The translations under genes and the position numbers were made by a program. A DNA stretch of 51,971 bases. Source: Azoarcus sp. GTDB taxonomy: Bacteria > Pseudomonadota > Gammaproteobacteria > Burkholderiales > Rhodocyclaceae. A model generated the notes under the pieces. The model saw only the letters and a list, made by a program, of their open reading frames with translations. It ran no database searches and was not told the DNA's origin. Below are positions 45,705-51,971 of this stretch, in pieces. The stretch spans positions 1 to 51,971 of the forward strand of contig JAUVVG010000028.1 of assembly GCA_030604735.1 (NCBI GenBank). Direction: 5' to 3'. Each line of letters begins with the position of its first letter. Positions within the stretch are counted from its first letter, which is position 1.

Positions 45705-46946
45705 TCAGCGCCCCACGCTCCCGGGCGATTCGGCCGACCCAGTCTGCTCTGTCATCACCTCGCCTGCTTCGTCCACCACCCGGGCCACCAGGCCCCATGC
45801 CACCAGCGCGGTCATCACGCCCCAAAACCACATCCCGTTGGCAAGCGGATCGACCGTGCCATCCATGTTCTTCCCCAGCCACAAGCCCATCGCAAATGCG
45901 CACACCATCATCACGAAGCCGCCCATGGCCGAGGCTGCGCCAGCGGTGCGCGGAAAAGGGCCGACGGTCCCACTCTGCCCGCAGGGCTGATGGACACCAT
46001 GCCCGACCATGAACAGGTAGATCGGTAACAGTGTCGCCCAGACGGCGTGCACACCGAACAAGGCCAGCAGGCCGAACGCCGTGCCGCCTGCGAGTGAAAA
46101 ACCCGCACCGATCGCGACGGTGCGACGCACCCCGTAGCGGATCAACATGCGGCGACAAAACACGGTGCCGAACAGGTAGGCGAGCGACATCGAGAACATC
46201 GACAGGCCATACAGTGTTCTCGACAGGCCGTGCAGTTCGATGAAGACGAAGGACGACGCGGCGAGATAGGTGAACAAGCCGCCGTAAGAGCTGGTGGCGA
46301 GCAAGGCGAAAGACCAGAAGGTGTGGTGACCGACGATGTGTTTCCAGGTCGAGAACAGGCGCGCCGGACGCAAGGCCTCCTCATTCGGATGACGTACCGT
46401 CTCCTCGAAATGCCTGACCACCACCACGAGCGTCAACGCCCCAAACACCGCCAGCAACATCAGCGCGAAGCGCCAGCCGAGCAAGTCGGCAACCAGACCG
46501 CCCAGCGGCGTCGAAACACAGGCGATGACCCCCAGGCCAGACAGCCCCTTGCTCATCATTCTGGCACCCACCTCGGGCGTATAGAGATCGCGCACGATGG
46601 CCCGCGCGCACATCACCGACGCCCCCATCGCCGCGCCCTGAACCGCACGCGCGACGATCAGCATTTCCATCGAGACGGCGAACGCACTGACCACCGCCGC
46701 AACGATGTAGGCCGACAGACCGACCAGCAGAATGGGGCGGCGTCCGAACCGGTCGGACAGTGGCCCCCACACCAGCTGGGAGGTTCCAAAGGCCAGCAAC
46801 AGCGCACTGAGGGTCAGCTGCGCTTGCGACATCGGCGCAGCGAATGCAGCCGTCATCGACGGCAGGGCGGGTAGATAGAGATCCGTCGTAATCGGCTGGA
46901 CGCCGAGCAGAAGCGACAGGATCAGGATGAGCATCGGTTGAGTCAT
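45705..46946 (-). CDS. MFS drug/H+ antiporter (Bcr/CflA type)
   Basis: 413 residues from ATG 46946, with 12 predicted membrane helices. ITTDLYLPALPSMTAAF near the N-terminus, LVWGPLSDRFGRRPILLVGL (MFS motif A) and ARAIVRDLYTPEVGARMM are Bcr/CflA signatures. It would export drugs such as bicyclomycin-like compounds or natural metabolites using proton influx. The GTG at 46952 is an alternative start. No regulator is adjacent. Confidence 0.88.
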   Translation of the reverse strand: MTQPMLILILSLLLGVQPITTDLYLPALPSMTAAFAAPMSQAQLTLSALLLAFGTSQLVWGPLSDRFGRRPILLVGLSAYIVAAVVSAFAVSMEMLIVARAVQGAAMGASVMCARAIVRDLYTPEVGARMMSKGLSGLGVIACVSTPLGGLVADLLGWRFALMLLAVFGALTLVVVVRHFEETVRHPNEEALRPARLFSTWKHIVGHHTFWSFALLATSSYGGLFTYLAASSFVFIELHGLSRTLYGLSMFSMSLAYLFGTVFCRRMLIRYGVRRTVAIGAGFSLAGGTAFGLLALFGVHAVWATLLPIYLFMVGHGVHQPCGQSGTVGPFPRTAGAASAMGGFVMMVCAFAMGLWLGKNMDGTVDPLANGMWFWGVMTALVAWGLVARVVDEAGEVMTEQTGSAESPGSVGR

Positions 46947-46985
46947 GGACACCGTTTCCGGGCGACAGACACGCCCGCCAGGGCT

Positions 46986-47108
46986 TCAAGCCTGTCGAGG
47001 TGCATGAGGGGGCGAATGGATGGCCAGCCCGGCAGACAGGCCGGACAGACCACCGGATGCGAGCATGATGAAGCCTTCAATCGCAGACATGAAGACGTGT
47101 ATCAGCAT
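46986..47108 (-). CDS. Possible tiny hydrophobic ORF upstream of the MFS gene
   Basis: From ATG 47108 the minus strand reads MLIHVFMSAIEGFIMLASGG, then LSGLSAGLAIHSPPHAPRQA (40 residues), with a hydrophobic helix. It lies in the 202-base gap between tctB and the MFS gene. No convincing ribosome site precedes it, so it may be chance or a leader peptide. Confidence 0.2.
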   Translation of the reverse strand: MLIHVFMSAIEGFIMLASGGLSGLSAGLAIHSPPHAPRQA

Positions 47109-47148
47109 AGCCAGTATTCCAATCCAGAATAAAGGTCTTGCTCCGTAT

Positions 47149-47634
47149 TCAGATCAGACCCGAAAGCAGGGATGCCGGCCATCGAAGCTGCAGCACCACG
47201 CCGAGCACCCAGATCAACGCCATCAGGCCCAGCGACAGCGCCACGACCACCCGCCATGGACTGCGAAACTGCACCGTCAACAGCAAAAGCACATACATGC
47301 CGGCGGCGATGATCGGGCCGACCAGGAACAACAGCACCACGAAGACCACCAGCCAGCCGAAGAACAGCATGCCACGGCCGTAGTAGGCGACGCTGTCCTC
47401 CTCGCTGGCGAGGTCGGTGAAGTCCTGCTCCTCACGTGCGCCACGACGAAGAAACTGCCGCAGTAGCTCAGCCAAGGCGAGCAGGATACCGGCCGAGGCG
47501 ACCACCTGCGGAAACAGCCGCGCGCCAAGCGAGAACGACTGGCTTTGCCACAGTACGTAGACCATCACGCCGAGTATCAGCACCACGAACGGCGTCTGCA
47601 GATGATGGGTCAGCCAGGGCAACAGCCTGCGCAT
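47149..47634 (-). CDS. tctB: Tripartite tricarboxylate transporter small permease (TctB)
   Basis: 161 residues from ATG 47634, which overlaps the tctA stop by 1 base. Four hydrophobic helices are present (FVVLILGVMVYVLWQS, LFPQVVASAGILLALAELL, GRGMLFFGWLVVFVVLLFLV, VVVALSLGLMALIWVLGVVL), with a charged loop containing EEQDFTDLASEED. It partners TctA in cation-driven uptake. The frame is open further upstream but that part is in tctA. Confidence 0.85.
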   Translation of the reverse strand: MRRLLPWLTHHLQTPFVVLILGVMVYVLWQSQSFSLGARLFPQVVASAGILLALAELLRQFLRRGAREEQDFTDLASEEDSVAYYGRGMLFFGWLVVFVVLLFLVGPIIAAGMYVLLLLTVQFRSPWRVVVALSLGLMALIWVLGVVLQLRWPASLLSGLI

Positions 47635-49127
47635 CACGATTCGCCTCCGTCCGGCACCGACTGTTGCGCCGAGCGCTTGATCCGCGCCCCCGCCACCATC
47701 AGCACGATAGACAGCGCGGCGATGATCAACACCCCCGGCCGGTACAGCCATTCCCAGTCGTAGAGGTTGTAGGACATCCACAGATAACGTTCGGCCAGGG
47801 TGCTCAGGATGAAGCCGATCAACAGTGGCGGACGCGGCATGCCGGTGCGCTTCATGACCCAGCCGAGCACCCCGAACGCCAGCAGGAAGACCAGGTCCGC
47901 CCAATGCCGGGTCTCCTGCCAGGCGCCCAGCATCACGATCACGATGATGAAGGGCGCGAGATAGTGGAACGGGACGAAGGTCAGCCGCGCGATCGGCTTC
48001 GACAGCAACAGGCAGATCAGCGTGCCGAAGATGTTGGCGAGCGCGAGCGACCAGATGATCACGAACACCAGATCGAGCTCACGGGTCAGCAACTGCGGTC
48101 CCGGTTCGATACCGAAGATCATCAGCGCGCCAAGAAACAAGGCCATCGCCGACGAACCGGGCACCCCGAACAGCAGGGTCGGCATCAGCACCCCGCCCTC
48201 CTTGGCGTTGTTGGCGCTTTCCGGCGCGATCACGCCGCGGACATCGCCCTTGCCGAACTGCGACTTGTCCTTGGAGGTCTGGACCACAATGCCATAATTG
48301 ACCCAGTCTATGATCGACGAGCCCATGCCCGGGATGAAGCCGATGAACACCCCGATCACGCTGTGGCGAAAAACCAGCCATTTGTGATTGAGCGTATCGC
48401 GCACCCCCCGCATCCAGCCCGAGCCCAGTCCATGCTTCTTGTCGGCGATCGCACCCCCCCGGGCGAGCAGGTCGACGATCTCGGGCAACGCAAACAGGCC
48501 GAGTGCGAGTATGACCAGCGAGAAGCCGTCGTACAGGTAGAGAAAGTCCCCGGCGAAGCGGTACTCGGCCGCGACCGGTGCGCCTCCGACCGTGCCGAGC
48601 ACGAGGCCGAACACCGCCGCCAGAATGCCCTTGATCGGCCGGTTGCCCGACAGGACCCCAACCATGGACAACCCGAGCAGGGTCAGCATGAAGAGCTCCG
48701 GCGAACCGAAGGCGAGAATGATCGGCCGCGCGAACGGCACGACCGCGGTCAGGGCCAAGGCGCCGAGCAGGCCGCCTATCATCGACGCGGCGAAGGCCGC
48801 GCCCAGCGCCCGCGCCGCCTCGCCCTTGCGCGCCATCGGGTAACCGTCCATCACCGTCGCCTGCGAACCGGACGAACCCGGAATGCCCATCAGCACGGAC
48901 GGAAAGGTATCGGCGCTCGGCACCGCGGCCGCGATGCCGATCAGCAGCGCGATCCCGGCATACGGATCCATCCCAAACAGGAACGGGAGGACCAGCGCCA
49001 TGCCCATCAGCCCGCCCAGGCCCGGCAGGATGCCGACCAGGATGCCGATCGCCACGCCCGCGAAAAGCATGCCCATCCTGAACGGATCAAGCAAAATCCA
49101 GAGGGCATTGATCAGTGCTTCAAGCAT
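47634..49127 (-). CDS. tctA: Tripartite tricarboxylate transporter large permease (TctA)
   Basis: 497 residues with 11-12 hydrophobic helices. VGILPGLGGLMGMALVLPF and PSVLMGIPGSSGSQATVMDG are TctA signatures, as is the second GVPGSSAMALFLGALMIFG repeat. The arrangement is tctC-tctA-tctB on the minus strand, with 141 bases before the tctC stop. It moves citrate or other carboxylates with cations across the inner membrane, using the TctC binding protein; the actual substrate is not shown. Confidence 0.93.
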   Translation of the reverse strand: MLEALINALWILLDPFRMGMLFAGVAIGILVGILPGLGGLMGMALVLPFLFGMDPYAGIALLIGIAAAVPSADTFPSVLMGIPGSSGSQATVMDGYPMARKGEAARALGAAFAASMIGGLLGALALTAVVPFARPIILAFGSPELFMLTLLGLSMVGVLSGNRPIKGILAAVFGLVLGTVGGAPVAAEYRFAGDFLYLYDGFSLVILALGLFALPEIVDLLARGGAIADKKHGLGSGWMRGVRDTLNHKWLVFRHSVIGVFIGFIPGMGSSIIDWVNYGIVVQTSKDKSQFGKGDVRGVIAPESANNAKEGGVLMPTLLFGVPGSSAMALFLGALMIFGIEPGPQLLTRELDLVFVIIWSLALANIFGTLICLLLSKPIARLTFVPFHYLAPFIIVIVMLGAWQETRHWADLVFLLAFGVLGWVMKRTGMPRPPLLIGFILSTLAERYLWMSYNLYDWEWLYRPGVLIIAALSIVLMVAGARIKRSAQQSVPDGGES

Positions 49128-49268
49128 CCCGCTTCAACCTGGTAATCGCAATCGACAAGGGCGAGCACGCCGACAGGCGTCTCGCCCGCAACGTGCGTCT
49201 ATTGCCAGCTGTGCAGAAGGCTCGCGACATGCCTCCTGTCCGGCCCGCTGACGCCAATTTTTCGGCGT

Positions 49269-50357
49269 TCAGTCTTCGAACTGGGTCCCGAACCGGGTCG
49301 ACAGCATCTCGCGCAGAAAGGCGATCACCTCGGGCGAAGCGGCCGCCATGGAGTCCTTGATCTGCCCCAGGTCGTCGCCGTGGATGATTTCGTAACCTTC
49401 CAGGATGCGTTCGCTGGCCGCGATGAACTCGGGATCGGCGACCATGCGCTCGACACCGATACGCAAGGCCTCCTTCGCGTCATCCGGAATGTCGCCATGC
49501 ATCCACAGCGTACCGCGGGTGTTCTGCACCAGTGGCACCACCGCCTTGAACGCTTCCCAGACCATGCCGGAGGGTTTCTCGCCGTGAATCCTTTCGTAGA
49601 GCTCCGGCGCCGTGATCATGTCCGGCACCGCCGGATCTCGCACCGGATTGCCGTCGGCGTCGATGAATCCGATCGCGAAAAGCGGCATGGCCTTGCCTTC
49701 CTCGATCAAGGGCACCACCCGCGAGAGGTAAGCCGGCGTACTCTGGGTATTGATCATCAACTCGCCACGTTCGAACGCGATCCGGGTGTCTCCACGACCA
49801 CTGTAGCCCGGCACCGGGCGGTAGTTCAGGTCGAACATTTCCAATGCGATCAGGGATTCGAGCAGGCCGATCGGGTCGGTAATGCCCTTGGTCAGCCGTC
49901 CCTTGGCCTGGGCGAGGTCTTCCGGCTTGTCGATGCCGGCCCGTGTCGCGATCGCGGTGACATGGCCCATGGGGGCGGCGACCACCGGTTCCAGCGCATT
50001 CAGATCCAGTCGCAGACCCCTCAACCCCAGAAATGCACGCAGATTGAGGTGCCCGGATGCGGTCAGCAGGGTGGTGCCGTCATGCGCGACCCGCTCGGCG
50101 AATTCGTTGCTGCCTAGCAATCCGCCCGCGCCGGTCACGTTCTCCGAGATGACAGTCGGGCTTCCGGGGACATGCTTGCCGAGATACTGGCCGATCAAGC
50201 GCCCGAAGGTGTCGGTCCCGCCGCCGGGGGAAAACGGAATGACGATTCGGATAGACTTGCCGGCGTAATAAGTCTCTGGACTCGCCTGAACCGAACCGAT
50301 GGCCGACAGCGACAGCGCCACCATCCCGACACACAAACCCTTCACCCATTTCTTCAT
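49269..50357 (-). CDS. tctC: Periplasmic substrate-binding protein (TctC/Bug family)
   Basis: 362 residues with a signal peptide (about 1-25, ending GSVQA). The motif IRIVIPFSPGGGTDTFGRL, ISENVTGAGGLLGSNEFA and GYSGRGDTRIAFERGELMI are Bug/TctC signatures. It captures carboxylate and delivers it to TctA/TctB. AAGGAG precedes the ATG. A promoter (50410-50439) lies upstream. At 362 residues it is longer than the usual 320-330. Confidence 0.88.
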   Translation of the reverse strand: MKKWVKGLCVGMVALSLSAIGSVQASPETYYAGKSIRIVIPFSPGGGTDTFGRLIGQYLGKHVPGSPTVISENVTGAGGLLGSNEFAERVAHDGTTLLTASGHLNLRAFLGLRGLRLDLNALEPVVAAPMGHVTAIATRAGIDKPEDLAQAKGRLTKGITDPIGLLESLIALEMFDLNYRPVPGYSGRGDTRIAFERGELMINTQSTPAYLSRVVPLIEEGKAMPLFAIGFIDADGNPVRDPAVPDMITAPELYERIHGEKPSGMVWEAFKAVVPLVQNTRGTLWMHGDIPDDAKEALRIGVERMVADPEFIAASERILEGYEIIHGDDLGQIKDSMAAASPEVIAFLREMLSTRFGTQFED

Positions 50358-50409
50358 CTCGGACTCCTTGCCTTGTTTGTAGTTGTTGTCGCCTAAACGA
50401 GAGTGTGCT

Positions 50410-50439
50410 TTTATCGCACCAAACCGACGTTCAAGTCAA
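50410..50439 (-). promoter_or_regulatory. Promoter for the tctC-tctA-tctB operon
   Basis: On the minus strand TTGACT (50434-50439) and GATAAA (50410-50415) are 18 bases apart; the start point near 50403 gives a leader of about 45 bases. Confidence 0.5.
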
Positions 50440-50619
50440 AGCAATAAGGGTCGGCAAGCCCGGCAAAGAGAAAACGGCTGGGCGCTCGCACCCGTAGCGA
50501 AACGAAATGCAAACCATGCTCTACCCGCCACGCCCGAACCGGGGGCATCCTCCATGACGCGAGGCCAGTGCCCCCTTTCCCACTGCAAACCGCCGCAGTC
50601 CGCACTTCGAGCACGCGCC

Positions 50620-51030
50620 ATGACCATGACAATACTCACTCGCCCTGCCCTTCGAATCGTCGACTCGATCACCGAACTTTCCGATTCGGACCAAGGCTGC
50701 ATCGCGGTCAGCGGCTCGCACGGTGGGTTGAGCTCCGGGCGTTACGCGATTGCGGCCCGCCCGCTGCTGAGCGTGTTCAACGACGCCGGGGTCGGCAAGA
50801 ACCAGGCCGGCATCGCGGCCCTGACGACGCTCCAGGAAGAAGGCCTCGCCGCCTGCGCAGTGTCGCACTCCAGCGCCTGCATCGGCCAGGCCGACAGTAC
50901 TTTGCGCTACGGTATCGTCAGCCATATCAACCCGCTCGCGGCCGCACTCGGTTGCGCGCCGGGGATGTCGGTGCTCGCCTGTGTCGAGCGACTGGGGGGC
51001 GCTATCCCGGATCGAAGTCGGTCGGGCTGA
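50620..51030 (+). CDS. Unrecognised conserved-looking protein with SGSHGG motif
   Basis: 136 residues from ATG 50620 (a second ATG is at 50626; the frame opens earlier but that part is not protein-like). Glycine-rich blocks stand out: IAVSGSHGGLSSGRYAI near residue 30, LLSVFNDAGVGKNQAGIAAL near 50 and ACAVSHSSACIGQADS near 80, then YGIVSHINPLAAALGCAPG. Such spaced GSHGG, NDAG and SH-S motifs suggest a small-molecule-binding or hydrolase-like fold, but I cannot name a family. The gene is divergent from the tctCAB operon and its 3' end overlaps the dehydrogenase gene tail-to-tail by 29 bases. A strong ribosome site is not visible. Confidence 0.7.
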   Translation: MTMTILTRPALRIVDSITELSDSDQGCIAVSGSHGGLSSGRYAIAARPLLSVFNDAGVGKNQAGIAALTTLQEEGLAACAVSHSSACIGQADSTLRYGIVSHINPLAAALGCAPGMSVLACVERLGGAIPDRSRSG

Positions 51031-51814
51031 GCTCCTGCACCGACACGAGGCCGCGATGCAGGCCGATCGCGACCGAGGCCCCGCCATCGACCACCAGCGT
51101 CTGTCCGGTGATGAAGGTGTTCGACTCGGCCACGAGAAAGGCAACCGCGTCGGCGACTTCGGCCGCGGTGGCGACCCGGCCAAGCGGCGTCGCCGCCTGC
51201 CAGTCCCGACGCGCCTGCGATGAAGCATGCTGCATCCCGGTCGAGACCGGCCCCGGCGCCACCGCATTGACCAGGATGCGATGTTCGGCCAGTTCGACCG
51301 CCAAGGCCCGGGTCAGCGCCAGCATCGCACCCTTGCTCATCGCATAGGCGGCCCGCTCGACCGTGGTGCGCTCGCCATGCACCGACGCGACCGTGACGAT
51401 GCGTCCACCCTCGCCCTGCATCATCAACCTGGCCGCGGCCTGCAGCGCGAGAAAACTGCCGTTGATGTTGACCGCGGTCAGCGCCTGCAGGTCGCCAGCC
51501 GGCATGTCGACAAAGGCGCTGCGCCGGATGATTCCCGCCGCATTGACCAGGACATCGAGCGGCCCGTCACGACCGACCACGTCGAATGCGGACTGTATGG
51601 AATCCCGATCGGCGAGATCGCACGCGACGAATGCGGCACGTCCGTCGGCGGTAGCGGCGACCGACTGCAAGGCCTCGGCTGTCGACTGCAGGTCGAGCAA
51701 ATGAACCCGCATGCCTTGCTGGAGCAGACGTGCGACGATGGCTCGCCCCAGTCCCCCGTTCGCCCCGATTACCGCCGCCGACCTTGTTCTCGTGTTCACC
51801 GCTTGCCACCGCAT
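51002..51814 (-). CDS. Short-chain dehydrogenase/reductase (SDR)
   Basis: 270 residues from ATG 51814 (GTG 51799 is an alternative; no strong ribosome site at either). The classical SDR features are the NAD(P) loop GANGGLGRAI near residue 15, NAAGIIRRS, the catalytic serine in IVTVASVHGER near 140, and YAMSKGA (YxxxK) near 155, ending VVDGGASV. A charge-based cofactor guess is unsafe. It oxidises or reduces an alcohol/ketone substrate, and proximity to the carboxylate transporter hints at a hydroxy- or keto-acid pathway. Confidence 0.88.
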   Translation of the reverse strand: MRWQAVNTRTRSAAVIGANGGLGRAIVARLLQQGMRVHLLDLQSTAEALQSVAATADGRAAFVACDLADRDSIQSAFDVVGRDGPLDVLVNAAGIIRRSAFVDMPAGDLQALTAVNINGSFLALQAAARLMMQGEGGRIVTVASVHGERTTVERAAYAMSKGAMLALTRALAVELAEHRILVNAVAPGPVSTGMQHASSQARRDWQAATPLGRVATAAEVADAVAFLVAESNTFITGQTLVVDGGASVAIGLHRGLVSVQELSPTDFDPG

Positions 51815-51971
51815 TGTTCGAAAATCGCCCGAATCATAAGCTATTGGGCACCTCGAATAACCCGAGGTTTTGCATGAATTCCGCCGCGACATGACGCACG
51901 CAACTGAACTCGGTTCATTTTCTTCAGCGAACCGCCGATTTTCTAGGCGGTGTTGCCCCGTTTTTGCTTCG

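Noticed and set aside
47436-49145. 569-residue plus-strand open frame
   Set aside because: Antisense of tctA/tctB, with repeated basic residues from complementary hydrophobic codons; not a real protein.
50383-50619. N-terminal extension of the SGSHGG protein
   Set aside because: The extension is compositionally unlike protein and would overlap the tctC promoter.

Overview
This is a G+C-rich bacterial chromosome segment, roughly two-thirds G+C by eye. It is densely packed with housekeeping operons and shows no phage, insertion sequence, CRISPR array, tRNA or rRNA. The gene orders rplU-rpmA-obgE-proB, queG/tsaE-amiC, ribF-ileS-lspA-fkpB-ispH and Rieske gene/xseB-ispA-dxs-folE2 suggest a betaproteobacterium, most likely Rhodocyclales (Azoarcus/Thauera-like). 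That placement is inferred from remembered gene order and protein style, not from a search.

Layout. 1-2.2 kb: 5' part of pntA (minus strand, running off the left edge), a PP2C phosphatase and a MaoC-type hydratase. 2.4-7.3 kb: a minus-strand glycolate oxidase operon (GntR regulator, glcD, a small unannotated membrane ORF, glcE, glcF) with a FadR-type operator at its promoter. 7.4-10.4 kb: 4-hydroxyphenylpyruvate dioxygenase and a divergent SulP transporter. 10.4-15.6 kb: rplU-rpmA (with terminator), obgE-proB and an OmpR/EnvZ-like two-component system. 15.7-18.8 kb: glpK-glpD. 19.0-20.2 kb: a SpoIIAA-like protein and an SseA-type sulfurtransferase. 20.3-23.2 kb: queG head-to-head with tsaE-amiC. 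23.4-29.1 kb: ribF, ileS, lspA, fkpB, ispH, closed by a bidirectional terminator. 29.3-34.4 kb: a Rieske oxygenase gene divergent from xseB-ispA-dxs-folE2. 34.5-40.8 kb: a Yej/Opp-like peptide ABC transporter with unusual architecture. 41.2-45.6 kb: a cell-wall block (lytic transglycosylase, tiny secreted protein, YkuD_2-type enzyme, LdtD-like L,D-transpeptidase). 45.7-46.9 kb: an MFS drug/H+ antiporter. 47.1-51.8 kb: a tripartite tricarboxylate transporter (TctA, TctB, TctC), an unrecognised small protein and a short-chain dehydrogenase.

How the genes work together. The glc operon oxidises glycolate to glyoxylate. GlpK and GlpD feed glycerol into glycolysis and the quinone pool. IspA, Dxs and IspH supply isoprenoids by the MEP route. 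AmiC, the transglycosylase and the two YkuD-fold proteins remodel peptidoglycan, and the Yej/Opp-like importer beside them could recover peptides, possibly including wall peptides.

The most novel items are: the 51-residue membrane ORF between glcD and glcE; the 47-residue secreted protein with its own promoter-like sequence, ribosome site and terminator hairpin; the peptide importer whose binding protein is tethered by a membrane helix and coiled coil and whose permeases carry extra membrane segments; the AT-rich, rare-codon patch inside tsaE; and the unknown SGSHGG protein opposite the tct genes. No obviously complete new multi-gene system was seen.
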